DNA of 64,000 bases from Phytophthora hibernalis (taxonomy: Eukaryota; Oomycota; Peronosporomycetes; Peronosporales; Peronosporaceae): assembly GCA_012656075.1 (NCBI GenBank), contig JAAKBF010000339.1, positions 310,001 to 374,000 on the forward strand, read 5' to 3'. Positions 33,099-43,159 of this stretch are shown here, in pieces. The translations under genes and the position numbers were made by a program. The notes below the pieces were generated by a model. That model was given only the letters and a program-made list of their open reading frames with translations, did not search any database and was not told the origin of the DNA. Every line of letters starts with the position of its first letter. Position 1 is the stretch's first letter.

Positions 33099-33851
33099 CT
33101 AACAAACAGAGCTGCAGCTGAAACCGCGAAGGAATGCGATGACTGTCGGGAGGAGGATGCTAATGTTGTCGAAGTTAATTGTTGGGGCCGCAGTAGTTGA
33201 AGCTGGAGGTGCGGTCGTTTTGGGGGGCGCTGTAGTTAACGCGTTTGATGTCGAATCGGTCGTACCCGCCGATTTGTCTTTGTCCGTGATGACGGCCCCG
33301 CAACGTAGAAGGACTTCCACGTTTTGCTGCCGTCGAAGGCAAGCTTCTGTATTGACTTCCGTAGCTGATGCAGCTGTCCACTCCTCATACCAGTCGCTAT
33401 CGTCAGATTCGCAACCAGCCTCGGAACTCAACACTGACGTGGTGCCGTCGTTGTCTTGTACAACCTTGAAGTGGTTGTTTAGGGCGTATGGGTGGCAGTT
33501 TCCGTCGGCCAGGAACGATCTGGTGTTGTAGGATTTCCCGAGGCAGTCTGTTGGATAGATTTCGACAGTCAGGTACGCAGATCCATTGAACGCTGTGTTC
33601 AGGAATGCCTCTCGATCGAGGATGCAGGCTGTCATCTCGGTGTCGTGAAATGAGCCGTCGCTGTCGTTATGAATCGCACAAACTGAGGTTTCTGTGCACC
33701 GAACATTGTCAATTCTCGCGTATACAATGTCGGAGCACGCCAAATCCTCACTATACGTTGACAAGAAGAGCGTGCGGAACTCGTCACGGGCGAAAGCGAT
33801 GTCTGAAAAAACGAAGAGACTGGCGATGGTTCGTGTAAAACAATTCAGCAT
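33099..33851 (-). CDS. Secreted, Thr/Pro-rich, probably surface-anchored protein, paralogue 2
   Basis: An intact 250-residue reading. The N-terminus MLNCFTRTIASLFVFSDIAF is a plausible signal peptide with cleavage near residue 21. Residues about 30-180 hold roughly ten Cys, FNGSAYLTVEIYPTDCLGKS and SFLADGNCHPYALNNHFKVV. Residues about 192-222 are a Thr/Ala/Pro-rich linker (TTAPPKTTAPPASTTAAPT), likely O-glycosylated. The last ~20 residues are hydrophobic (ISILLPTVIAFLRG), consistent with a GPI-attachment signal or a membrane anchor. The F-x-A-D-G-x-C-H block and the overall order match paralogue 1, so the pair arose by tandem duplication. No RXLR or LFLAK host-entry motif is present. Function unknown; a surface or apoplastic role is inferred only from the layout. 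Confidence 0.65.
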   Translation of the reverse strand: MLNCFTRTIASLFVFSDIAFARDEFRTLFLSTYSEDLACSDIVYARIDNVRCTETSVCAIHNDSDGSFHDTEMTACILDREAFLNTAFNGSAYLTVEIYPTDCLGKSYNTRSFLADGNCHPYALNNHFKVVQDNDGTTSVLSSEAGCESDDSDWYEEWTAASATEVNTEACLRRQQNVEVLLRCGAVITDKDKSAGTTDSTSNALTTAPPKTTAPPASTTAAPTINFDNISILLPTVIAFLRGFSCSSVC

Positions 33852-34186
33852 GCTTGAATGAAGGAAATGTGGGGTTCTGGACTAGGTGGTTGCTTGAAGA
33901 ATGCTCACCCTTGCCATTACTGTAGTGGGTGTGGTAGATTAGCTGCCAAAAGGAAGCAGCAGTGTAGACTTGGACTTCCCTTCCTCAATAACCTTATCCA
34001 GCGACTGGGAACAGGGACCATGGGTAATCTGCGTGACCAGTGCGATATATTTGGGTCTGGCATTGAATCGCTAAACGTTTTGCAGCCTCGTAACGAAGGA
34101 TAAGTCGCAGAACGCTAAACACAGCCGAAATAACTTGTTGGGGTTGCTCGAGAGCGTCGATAAGAATTTTACGGTTGTACACTACT
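33852..34186. other. Intergenic
   Basis: Upstream region of the secreted paralogue 2 on the minus strand. No clear INR/FPR pair was seen on that strand and no other gene. Confidence 0.4.
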
Positions 34187-34502
34187 GCCAGGGTTTCCTA
34201 AAATACTATTGCAATAATATGGGAGGCAGTCGATGAAATAAATAATTGTGAGGCGCTCAAAAGAAGAAGAAATAGATTATTGCATACATCAGAGTCCTGA
34301 AATGCATAATGCATATTTCGAAGTACTATATAGTTCTATTGTTAAAGTACTGAAGTACATGTATTATGACTCAAGTCACCCACCGGCACCATTGAAATAG
34401 GTTATTGAGCGGGTTTCGCTGACATCTAGAAATACATTATTGTATGGTAAAATAGGGCAATTATTATATTGATATTGCCATATATTTTTAGGAAACCCTG
34501 GC
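34187..34502. mobile_element. MITE 1 with GCCAGGGTTTCCTAAAA termini
   Basis: Inverted ends gccagggtttcctaaaa (34187-34203) and ttttaggaaaccctggc (34486-34502). The 316-bp interior is AT-rich and non-coding. The left flank ends tact (34183-34186). The right flank reads tact once the neighbouring MITE 2 is removed, so a 4-bp duplication is likely. Confidence 0.65.
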
Positions 34503-34504
34503 TA

Positions 34505-34775
34505 CACCGTTCACTCTAATTAGTCTGACCATGACTAATTATGGTTTACGATTTTTGTCGGTGAAAGTCGAACTTTTGAATAGATCTTGTGACTACAATA
34601 TTTAATTTTTATTGAAAAGAAAGATCATGGTTGGCTTCGGCTTGGCGAGATCTGTTCAAATCCGCTGTCTTTGTGCTCTTTTGAACTCTTCGGGAAAATT
34701 TTGTTGTCCGTGGTGTCACGAAAAAGTACAGAAGCATGACAATATTCGAAGCACGACTAATTAGAGTGAACGGCG
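34505..34775. mobile_element. MITE 2, Tc1/mariner type (TA target duplication)
   Basis: Inverted ends caccgttcactctaattag and ctaattagagtgaacggcg, flanked by TA at 34503-34504 and 34776-34777. A 271-bp non-coding interior. It has inserted in the target duplication of MITE 1, so it is the younger of the two. Confidence 0.75.
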
Positions 34776-34777
34776 TA

Positions 34778-35397
34778 CTGTGTAATGTGTTGGTTCAAAC
34801 AAAATACACAAAGCTTACTTTAAGTACTACTAGTATCATTGACGCTTGATCGGAGAGATCTAAACGAATGGAACTTGAAAATAAGTGGATCTGTGCTGTC
34901 TGCCCCATCGAGTTTCGAATATACTTCGAAGTACGAGCGAAGGTAAGCATATATTGATTTTTGGGTGTGTATGGATCCTACGTCGCAATTCAAGCAGAAA
35001 ACGAGCTCGACGAACGACTGTGGGTTCCGAAATACTTTCCAATTTTAAAACGGCAATTGCAGTTCCCCGCTCGTGTTTGTGGAGTTTCATTCGGCGCTTT
35101 ATCTACTATCGAAACCGAACATTTACCGCTATTCACTGCCGGAAGTCGGCTCGTTCACGACTCAGAATACGCTTTCCATCATGCTCGCATGTTCCTCACA
35201 TTGGGACGTAAATTGTCCTCACTTTTTGATGTTTACTGCCGTAAGAGCTCGAACACTTTGATATCTAGGGTCCCTAGAGCATGCTTCATGGCTCCGTGAG
35301 TTGCTGCCCAGAATACGGCATCACCTTCAAGTGAAAAACTAGTACATGTAGTATAATACCAAACTTCATAGACGCAGCGTTCACATGCACTTCTTCA
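34778..35397. other. No gene supported
   Basis: Plus-strand ORFs at 34885-35211 and 34961-35299 overlap in different frames and have no domain. This is the 3' side of the ankyrin gene. Confidence 0.4.
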
Positions 35398-36171
35398 CTA
35401 ACAGACCAACAGTCGTCCGTCTCCCAGTAGCGCCCCAATCGCACTCCGTCGTCTGCGATTCGGCTGTAGATACCGCACGACATCCGTGTGTCCGTTGGCA
35501 CTCGCCCATAGAATCGCCAACTGCGTGAACCCCTCGCGTCTCGCTTCCCTGCAGAACCGAACAACGTGCAAATGGCCGTTCTGCGCTGCTCTGTCGATAG
35601 CAGCGACCGTGGCTCCTTCGGTGCGAAATCGATGCAGGAACTCGACGACTTGCAGATGGCCCTGAGCTGCAGCCAAGTCCATCGCCGCAGTGGTACAGCC
35701 TTCAGAGCGATGGAAGTGGAGGAACTTGACGACGTCCAGGTGGCCCTTGGCCGCAGCCGCGTCCATGGCGTAACTCGTGCAGCCCTCGGACCGATGCAAG
35801 TGCAGAAACTGCACCACGTCCAAGTGGCCGTTGGCCGCCGCCATGTTCAGGGCGAAAGTGGAACACGAGGCGGCCGCGTTCTCGTGCAGAAGCCGAACGA
35901 CAGACAGGAAGCCGTTCTGGGCCGCGGCGTTGAGAGCGCGAAAGCTGCAGCGAATGGGACTGGAGAGACGCAGCAGCAAACGCACCACGTCCAGGAGACC
36001 TGCGGCTGATGCTGAGTCCAGATCCCACGCGAACGAGGCCACGAGTGCGATGAGGTCCAATGGCAGGCGCGTCATGTGTGACTTGTGCTGAAGAGTATCT
36101 TTCGGAGTGACCCATCGATCGGCTCGTCGCATGTGTAGCCATGTTGAAGTTTCGATTTTGGGCTGGTGCAA
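35398..36171 (-). CDS. Ankyrin-repeat protein
   Basis: An intact 257-residue reading with ATG at 36171. After an N-terminal ~45 residues with LPLDLIALVASFAWD come about six ankyrin-like repeats. These are of the oomycete type built on (A/N)GHLDVV(Q/K)FLHxxRSEGCT, at residues about 50, 80, 115, 148, 181 and 215. Examples are NGHLDVVQFLHLHRSEGCTS and QGHLQVVEFLHRFRTEGATV. Such proteins bind partners through the repeat surface; partner and process are unknown. No signal peptide or membrane segment. It is transcribed away from the cellulose synthase and shares the 790-bp intergenic region 36172-36962 with it. Large families of this type are common in oomycetes. The neat repeat periodicity and lack of shifts make it one of the few intact genes here. 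Confidence 0.8.
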   Translation of the reverse strand: MHQPKIETSTWLHMRRADRWVTPKDTLQHKSHMTRLPLDLIALVASFAWDLDSASAAGLLDVVRLLLRLSSPIRCSFRALNAAAQNGFLSVVRLLHENAAASCSTFALNMAAANGHLDVVQFLHLHRSEGCTSYAMDAAAAKGHLDVVKFLHFHRSEGCTTAAMDLAAAQGHLQVVEFLHRFRTEGATVAAIDRAAQNGHLHVVRFCREARREGFTQLAILWASANGHTDVVRYLQPNRRRRSAIGALLGDGRLLVC

Positions 36172-36962
36172 TGGCTCAAGATGACTCCTTTTGTCGAGTT
36201 CACTGGCGCAGCAGCTGGCTAACAGGTCTGCAGCTTACAAGTATTGCTGATAATACTCTGGGCCTGGGACTACAATAGCCAAAACAGACTCGACGCTGGG
36301 ACGTAAATGCTGGTGTGGTGCAGGTTACACTGTCGAGACTGTAGGCCAGAGGTGGCGACCGACTACCGAAACGAAATGCGTCATGCTACCGGTAGAAATT
36401 GAGACCTACACAGGACTCGACGAATCATTGAGACAGCAACAAGCGCTCCAAGGTTTCTGGGGTGGCGTGCCTCCTACCCAAGGCCGTCTCATCCAGATGC
36501 ATTTCATCAGCCGCTGGGAGATGGAGATCGCATGCCGTATGCGAGTGCAAGAGGTTTGTGGTGTTAAAAACACAACGCGCCCAGTCTCTACGTCACACAC
36601 GTCATGTTCACCTTCCCCCTGTCCCACAGGCCGTTTCCTTGCAAACTACATCCCCGCGATACCCGATCACGATCACCCCTCTCCGCATCTGATTTTCCAG
36701 TCCATTTCGCTCTCTCCAAAGATCTCGCGCACCTGTCATACTCGATTGCCGTCGCGTCGTCGCGGGAGAAAAATAATGGCGTGCACCTCTCTCGTCGCGT
36801 CGCGTCGTAGCCATGGGCGAGGCCATACAAACTCCCAGCAGACGCCACTTGCGTTCCTCCGTGCGTGGCGGTCAGTCTTCAGTCTTCCAGCGTGGGAGAC
36901 CGATCATCACTCTGGCACGCAGCTGAGTGGATTTGCTCACAAAGAAAGCCTTTGCCTCTCGC
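36172..36962. promoter_or_regulatory. Divergent intergenic region between the ankyrin gene and CesA
   Basis: It presumably holds both promoters. Near 36706-36722 the plus strand reads CAGTCCATTTCGCTC, resembling the FPR half of the oomycete core promoter, 5' of the CesA start. The plus-strand ORF 36383-37363 overlaps the start of CesA in another frame and is not considered a gene. Confidence 0.4.
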
Positions 36963-39900
36963 ATGGCCACTCGCGAGCTCGGGCGCTGCCCGAAGACGCC
37001 CAGTACGCGCAGACGCCCTGGCCCAGTACCAGCCGCAACTGTCGTCCGCCGCCGCCTCGGGCAAGAAGCTGCTGTCCCAGTCCACGATGGACGCCCAGAG
37101 CGCCATCAGTGAGCTTACCAAGGCCAAGGAGCACGAGGAGCTTGGCCGCATCTCGGTCCATGGCTGGATGCACAAGCAGGGCAGTCGCAAGTTCAAGGGC
37201 CCCGTGGCCAAGAGCTGGCGCAAACGCTACTTCGCTCTGGAAGGCGCCAAGATGTACTATTTCCACAGTGACGTGGACTGCCGCAAGTACTTCAACTCAC
37301 GCAACGGAGAACTCGTCGTGGGGCTGTGGACCTGCGCGACGCCTTCAAACTCGAACAGAGTGAACGTCTCGACCTGCCAGCCAGGGGCATCGTCATCCAT
37401 ACGCGTCATCGCGCCTGGCTTGTGTGTCCCGAGACGGATCAGGACTTCACCATGTGGTTCGACGCACTCGAGTTCACTGTCATGTCCGCGGGTTCCGGTA
37501 ACGTGGTGAAGAGGGACCTGCCCAATGTACGCGTGTACGAGATGAAGGGCCGCTCCAGTTACCGCTTCTGGTACGTCATCTTCGTCATTACGGCGCTCAT
37601 TGAGCTGGCAGGCATCGTACTGTGGTTCCCTCTGGGGATTGAACCTTGTGACGTTAAGTACAAGACGGACACCTGTGCAGAGATTCAGCTGCTGTATGCG
37701 GAGACGCTGCAGTGCGGAGACAACCCGTTCAATGGCATGTGGGACCCCCACAGTGGTACCATTGGTCGGCCGGCATTGAGACTGTGCAGTGCTTCAAAGA
37801 GCCCCATCTAGGAGACTGGGTCTCGTACTTCCTCTTTACCTCTCAGAATTCATTAGCATCTCGCTCGGCTTTCTGTACTACTTGGGCATGTGGAAACCTG
37901 TGCGACGTGGTGCACGCTACCTGCGAGACTTTGAACCGCACTTCCCTCCTGAAAGGTATGTGTTTCTTGAGGTTGTGGAGGGTTTACGTGGGTGTTAATG
38001 GTTTTGTGTGTGTTGTAGTGGCCGACGGTGGATATCATGCTCTGTCACTACGCTGAGCCGGCGGAAGACACGATCGCGACGCTGGAGAAGATCATGAACT
38101 TGGACTACCCGCCGCATCTGTTCCACGTCTGGATTTGTGACGATGGCTACTGCAAGGCCAAGTGGGAGGCTGGCGCGCAGGTGCCCAAGGTGAGCGTCAA
38201 CCACGGAGTCATCGAAGAAGCTGGCGATGTGCGTCACGAAGTCGCGCAGTTCATGTACGACCGCGTGTGCGAGTCGTACGAGCTGGAGGTGGACGAGTGG
38301 CGCAAGGAGCACACGACGGTCAAGATGCCCACGAACGCTAACCTCGCATCGTGCACCGTGTTGACTGCGCGGTCGGATCGGTGCGGACGACTACCACTAC
38401 CACGGCCTGCCGAAGCTCACGTTCGTGGGCCGTATCAAGCCGCCTGTACACCACAGTAAGGCCGGCAACATCAACAATGTGCTGTACAATGAGGGCGCTT
38501 GCGGCCGCTACGCCATCATTTTGGATAACGACATGAAGCCCCACGAGATGTTCATCCAGGCAACGCTGCCATTTTTCTTCGACGCCCCGCAGAACTCCAA
38601 GATCACACGCTGCTGCGCTCCTGGCTGTGGCGATATCGGAAAGATCTGCTGTGCTCTGTGCCAGGCTGCCGGCGTGCCCGAGGCCCAGATCATGTACTGC
38701 TCGAAGGACTGCTACAACGCCTCGGGTCACGTCAAATCGAGCGTCCATCGTCGTCAGACGCAGAACACAATGTCGGAGCGTATGATGTGTGCAAGCTGCG
38801 GAAGCAAGATTAACCAGAAGAAGGGCCTCTGCCGCAAGTGCAACCGTGCTGTGAGCCAGCGTAACAGCAACCAGTTTGTGGGCGTGTCGGCTGACGACTA
38901 CTCGGACCATGTTTCCGTGAACCAGGTGGGCTACGTCCAAACGCCGCAATACTTTGAGGACTGTCTGCAGCTTCGTCTTGGTGACCCGTGCGGTCACCGT
39001 AACTCGACATTCTTCGATTCGGCTCAGACGGGTATGGATGGCTACGACTGCGCTTCGTTCGCTGGTACAAACGCTATCTTCCGTCGTGAAGCTCTGGATT
39101 CGGTGTGTGGTATTCAGTACGGCTCGTTGACTGAGGATGCCTACACTGGCAAGATGATGGTTGACAAGGGCTGGAAGGGTTACTATTTCCGTAAGGACCT
39201 GGAAGGTGAGGAGGCTGATCGCATTCGTTTGGCTGAGGGTGCTGTTCCCGAATCTGTGGCTGCTGCTCTGGCGCAGCGTAAGCGTTGGGCTAAGGGCAAC
39301 TTCCAGATCTTCCTGCGCAACAAGAAGAGTCTGGTGGATCCGGAGTGGACACCGCCGCAGGTGGAGCTTCCGCCGAAGCGCAAGATCAACAAGTTCATGC
39401 GCTGGGTGTTCTTCATGAACCTGACGGTGTACCCGATCGGTTCGTTCCCGGCTATCTTCTTTTCTACATCACGGGGTACTTCCTGTACACTGGACAGGCT
39501 CCGATCTACACGTCTGGTCTGCGTCTATTGATGGCTCTGGTGCCAAAGATCGTGGCGCAGAGTATTCTGTCGGCGCTGTCCAACCGTACGGTCGACAACG
39601 ACGATGTGCTGCGTAGTCAGCAGACCTGGTTCTCGTACGCTTTCGTGCACGTTATGGCTGTGTTCGAGACGTTCTACTGGAAGATTACGGGCAAGGAGGC
39701 GACCTGGGCCAACACGGGCGCTCTGGGTGGCAACAGCATCATGGAGCTCCCGAACTTGCTTGTGTTCCTGGCCATGATCTTCGGCATGATGTGGGACACG
39801 GTTCGCTACTTCGCGGATACAACAACGCGGCCACGACCCACGGCACTCCGCTGTACTTCGCGTCGCTGTTTCTGGGTGGTTTCTTGGCAAGTCAGCTGGG

Positions 39901-40060
39901 TCCCATGGTGCGTATGAGCTTGCAGACGTACTTCGGATGGAGCCACAAGAGTATGACGGACCAGGGCAACATCGTGGGCAGCTTCTCGCTGGCCTTCGTG
40001 CTCATCATCCTTTGTATCTGGGTATACGTCGAGACGCCCAACCACTCCATCTTCGGGTAA
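36963..40060 (+). CDS. CesA: Cellulose synthase with N-terminal PH domain (oomycete CesA), frameshifted in this sequence
   Basis: A membrane glycosyltransferase (GT2) that polymerises UDP-glucose into cellulose at the plasma membrane. Order: PH domain (about 37150-37490; GRISVHGWMHKQGSRKFKG, KRYFALEGAKMYYFHSD), a transmembrane helix (YVIFVITALIELAGIVLWF), and a second one (SISLGFLYYLGMW). The catalytic loop carries ICDDG, LDNDMKP (D-x-D), LTEDAYTG (TED) and QRKRW (Q-x-x-R-W), and C-terminal helices end at the TAA 40058-40060. A Cys-rich block (about 38606-38860) lies between D-x-D and TED. A 63-bp intron is at 37956-38018. The frame changes near 37320, 37750, 37845, 38360, 39465 and 39820. 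The N-terminus is also unsettled; ATG 36963 is chosen because MATREL precedes the continuous coding reading, but ATG 37087 is possible. High conservation on both sides of each shift suggests sequencing indels. PH domains mark CesA1, 2 and 4 of Phytophthora; which one this is was not determined. Confidence 0.9.
37956..38018 (+). other. Intron in CesA
   Basis: gtatgtgtttc at the donor and a T/G-rich tgtgtgttgtag at the acceptor, 63 bp. It joins ...RDFEPHFPPE to WPTVDIMLCHYAEP; the phase is off by one base, like the other frame breaks in this gene. Confidence 0.65.
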
Positions 40061-40158
40061 GAATGTGTGACTGCTAGAGACTGGAGGCAAGAGAGAGCTG
40101 TCTGCGTTGGAAATAAGTGAGCTCGGTTTTGCATACATTTAGGCGTGGTTGATTCATA

Positions 40159-40614
40159 TCACTCGGCGGAGCAGAGCACTGCATCATAGGGCCGCTCCGA
40201 GCCAGAGTCAGAAAAAATACAGGACGTGGATAGTTCCGAGTTGAATACCGTAGCTTCACAGTGTCTCCTTGCTGCTTGAGTGAATCGAGCGTAAGCGTCA
40301 TCCCATCCGAAGAAGCCGCTCGCCTCTCTGTGGACACGAGCATGCGTTGACAAGCCCCGTTTGAGATGATTACACTTCAACTCCTCGACCACCAAGTTGG
40401 TGAACCACGAGTTGGTGTACAACTGTAAAGTATTATACATGTAACCTACTCGTGTTTCCCTACCTTTATGTTGAAGCTGCATATGCTGCCAACGAAAACG
40501 ACAGAGGGCGAGTCTTATGCCTAACCGGACTGCTGCGACACCAAAAAGCGATACTAGTAGTCTCGTTGACTTCTTATTATACGGTATAATGCGTGCAATA
40601 CGCTCCAGTTTCAT
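40159..40614 (-). CDS. Hypothetical protein, 151 residues
   Basis: An open minus-strand reading between CesA and the GH12 cluster, with no plus-strand gene on the other side to explain it. N-terminus basic, then a hydrophobic segment (LLVSLFGVAAVRLGIRLAL) that could be a signal anchor. The rest has Cys, His and aromatic residues but no motif I know. It may be a genuine small gene, a remnant or chance. Confidence 0.3.
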   Translation of the reverse strand: MKLERIARIIPYNKKSTRLLVSLFGVAAVRLGIRLALCRFRWQHMQLQHKGRETRVGYMYNTLQLYTNSWFTNLVVEELKCNHLKRGLSTHARVHREASGFFGWDDAYARFTQAARRHCEATVFNSELSTSCIFSDSGSERPYDAVLCSAE

Positions 40615-40721
40615 TTTCAGGGCACAATCGCTCCAAACTGTAAACGTGCGGATGAAGCGCTTTCGGGATGGGGTGCTGCACCCGGTCCAGATCGGCTCTC
40701 CTCACCGCCGATAACCGCCAG

Positions 40722-40739
40722 TCTCATTCTCCATTTCGC
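40722..40739 (+). promoter_or_regulatory. Oomycete INR/FPR core promoter of GH12 copy 1
   Basis: TCTCATTCTCCATTTCGC fits the oomycete core promoter (initiator TCATTYY, then CAWTTT flanking element). It lies 37 bp before the ATG at 40776, a normal distance for this group. Confidence 0.7.
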
Positions 40740-40775
40740 CTTGCGCCACCAACTACCCCGACTTCACCAACCACC

Positions 40776-41497
40776 ATGAAATTCCTCGTTCCTGCTACCC
40801 TCGCGCTCGCCGCTGTGGCTTCGACTGCCAGTGCCCAGGAGTACTGCGGCCGCGACGACAACAAGGTTGTGGGCCCGTACACCGTTTACAACAACCTGTG
40901 GGCCGAGGACAACGACCCCAAGGGCAAGCAATGCACGGAGGTGACCGGCAGCACCAGCACGTCCGTCTCGTGGCAGACGAGCTTCAACTGGGCCGGCGAT
41001 AGCTGGCAGGTCAAGTCCTTCGCTAACGCCGCGCTCAAGTTCAGTCCCAAGCAGGTGTCTGCCATCACGTCGATCCCCACGAGCATCAAATACACCTACA
41101 CGTACGATGGCAACATTATCGCCAACGTGGCATACGATCTGTTCACCAGCTCGTCCGAGGGCGGCGCCCTTGAGTACGAGCTCATGGTGTGGCTGTCTGC
41201 GCTGGGCGGCGCATGGCCGCTGACGGAGACCGGCAAGCCCATCAAGTCGGTCAAGCTGGGAGGCGTGGACTTCGATCTGTACCAGGGTATGAACAAGAAC
41301 GTCAAGGTGTTCTCGTACGTGGCCAAAAAGACCGCCACCAGCTTTACCGGCGACCTCAAGCAGTTCTTCGACCAGCTCCCGTCCGACAACACGATCCCCC
41401 GACGCAGTTCCTGCAGAAGGTTGAGGCCGGCACGGAGCCCTTCCAGGGCAAGAACGCCAAGCTGGTCGTGTCCAACTACTCGGTGGAGGTCAAGTAA
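40776..41497 (+). CDS. Secreted GH12 endoglucanase/xyloglucanase, copy 1 (XEG1 type), frameshifted
   Basis: Hydrolyses beta-1,4-glucan or xyloglucan in the plant apoplast; the family includes P. sojae XEG1, a virulence factor and immune elicitor. Signal peptide MKFLVPATLALAAVASTASA, then QEYCG as in other members, VYNNLWAEDNDP, the aromatic core SWQTSFNWAGDSWQVKSF, and YELMVWLSALGGAWP, whose Glu is the catalytic nucleophile. A single-base shift in the C-run at about 41396-41401 leads into the next frame. There FLQKVEAGTEPFQGKNA carries the acid/base Glu, and the stop is at 41495-41497. ATG context ACCACCATGAA and an INR/FPR 37 bp upstream support the start. No intron. If the shift is real the product loses the acid/base Glu. 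Closely related copies follow at 42435 and 43572. Confidence 0.92.
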
Positions 41498-42377
41498 GTC
41501 CAACCGAAGAAGCCACAGCAACCAGCACTCACTCATGCAATGCTGTACAACCACAACTAAAGAAAAACATAAAGACTGCAATGTTTCGAACGATGATTAC
41601 ATCCCAAAAGTATCTATTATACTGTGAACACAAACTGATCAAGTTGTCACGTTGGAGATTCACAAACGCGTCGGCGTTCGAGTCCTTGCAGCTCGTTACA
41701 TGTACTTGTAACTTTACCAGACATGTGTTGTTACCCAGGTACCGGTATTAGGGACGCATGTGCAATCTGCATGTGCTAGGTGCTGAGCCCTTTCTCGAGT
41801 TAGCAAGGTTATTAATATAATACCTGTATTATAGCACAAGAAGCCATGAGCATTGCTTGCCAAGCAAGGTCCGCGTGAGAAAATCATCGGTGAGACTACA
41901 GCAACTTCAACCTTTACGACCAACGATTTCGTTGCATCGAGGAGGTTTGGCACACTCCATGACACGGGATCTGATGCAAAAGAAATGAAATGCTTCTCGC
42001 CGAGCACTCCTAGGACAGAGAGGAAGTGTTCTTGAAACAAACCGAGTCTTGGTTCACGATGCGAGCAGTAAGGTCACGGTGGAAGGCTGAGCTACATGTA
42101 TTTTCATGTAGGGCTTCCATGCAGTGTTTCTGCTGATTATCCTGGCCAAACTCCAGAATGGCTGTTGTGGTACAGGACCACCTGCTGTTAAGAGTTTGGT
42201 GCGACACCACTGGTGCAACGTGGCGCGTGAGTCAGGAACTGATGGTTTGCAGCAGACAAACAAACCGTTTGCTTGCCATCGTTTGCGAACATACCGCTCA
42301 CTTTCGGGATGGGAGGGCTCGCTGCTATTCGTCTCACGCAAAGTGATCCGCGCATGAGTCAAGGGCTACGCTACAAA
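41498..42377. other. Intergenic between GH12 copies 1 and 2
   Basis: AT-rich; no gene. The minus-strand ORFs here have no domain. Confidence 0.5.
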
Positions 42378-42395
42378 CCATTCGTCAATTTTCTC
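42378..42395 (+). promoter_or_regulatory. Oomycete INR/FPR-like core promoter of GH12 copy 2
   Basis: CCATTCGTCAATTTTCTC matches CATT-YY-N-CAWTTT apart from one purine, 40 bp before the ATG at 42435. Confidence 0.6.
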
Positions 42396-42434
42396 CAAGC
42401 CCCCTCACACTAACCAAGACCAACGTCAAGGACC

Positions 42435-43159
42435 ATGAAGCTCTCGATTGCTGCTATCGCCCTCACTGCCGCGGCTTCGACTGCCAACGCCCAGGAATTC
42501 TGCGGTCGTAACGACCTGAAGGTTGTCGGGGACTACACGGTGTACAACAACCTCTGGGGCGAGGACAACGACCCCAAGGGTGGCCAATGCACCGCCGTCG
42601 ACAGAAGCAGCGGCTCTGAAATTGCGTGGCACACGAGCTTTAACTGGGCCGGTGACAACTGGCAGGTCAAGTCGTACGCTAATGCGGCGCTCAAGTTCGA
42701 CCGTGTACAGATCTCAAATGTCACGTCGATCCCTACCACGATGGAGTACACGTACAAGTACGACGGCAACATCATCACGAATGTAGCCTACGACCTTTTC
42801 ACGAGCGCTACTGTTGGCGGCGACGTTCAATACGAATTGATGGTGTGGCTCGCTGCTCTGGGTGGTGCCTGGCCCCTGACGACCACTGGCCAGCCCATCA
42901 AGTCTCTCAACTTGGGCGGTGTGGACTTCAACCTGTACCAGGGATGGAACAACAAGACCAAAGTCTTCACATACGTGGCAAAGCAGACCGTCAACACGTT
43001 TGCGGCCGACCTGAGGACTTCTTCACCGAGCTGCCGGCTGACAACACGATCGAAACGACGCAGTATCTGACGCACGTGCAGGCTGGCACGGAGCCCTTCC
43101 AGGGCCAGAACGCCGCGATGACGGTGACCAAGTACTCGGCAGCCGTGAACACCAACTAA
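42435..43159 (+). CDS. Secreted GH12 endoglucanase/xyloglucanase, copy 2 (XEG1 type), frameshifted
   Basis: Same architecture as copy 1: signal peptide MKLSIAAIALTAAASTANA, QEFCGRND, VYNNLWGEDNDPKGGQCT, AWHTSFNWAGDNWQVKSY and YELMVWLAALGGAWP with the nucleophile Glu. A one-base shift near 43012-43016 leads into ELPADNTIETTQYLTHVQ and AGTEPFQGQNA with the acid/base Glu; stop at 43157-43159. ATG context GACCATGAA. A single exon of about 241 codons, the usual GH12 length. It shares more with copy 1 than with copy 3 around the signal peptide and QE(Y/F)CG, consistent with tandem duplication (inference). Secreted to the apoplast. Confidence 0.92.

Noticed and set aside
35566..36009. 147-residue plus-strand ORF and overlapping minus ORF 35702-36142
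   Set aside because: Shadows of the repetitive ankyrin gene on the minus strand; the repeat periodicity belongs to the 35398-36171 frame.
36383..37363. 326-residue plus-strand ORF
   Set aside because: Covers the CesA promoter and then runs out of frame over the PH domain; no domain of its own.
38338..38997. 219-residue minus-strand ORF
   Set aside because: Antisense to the CesA catalytic domain; the plus strand carries D-x-D and TED motifs.
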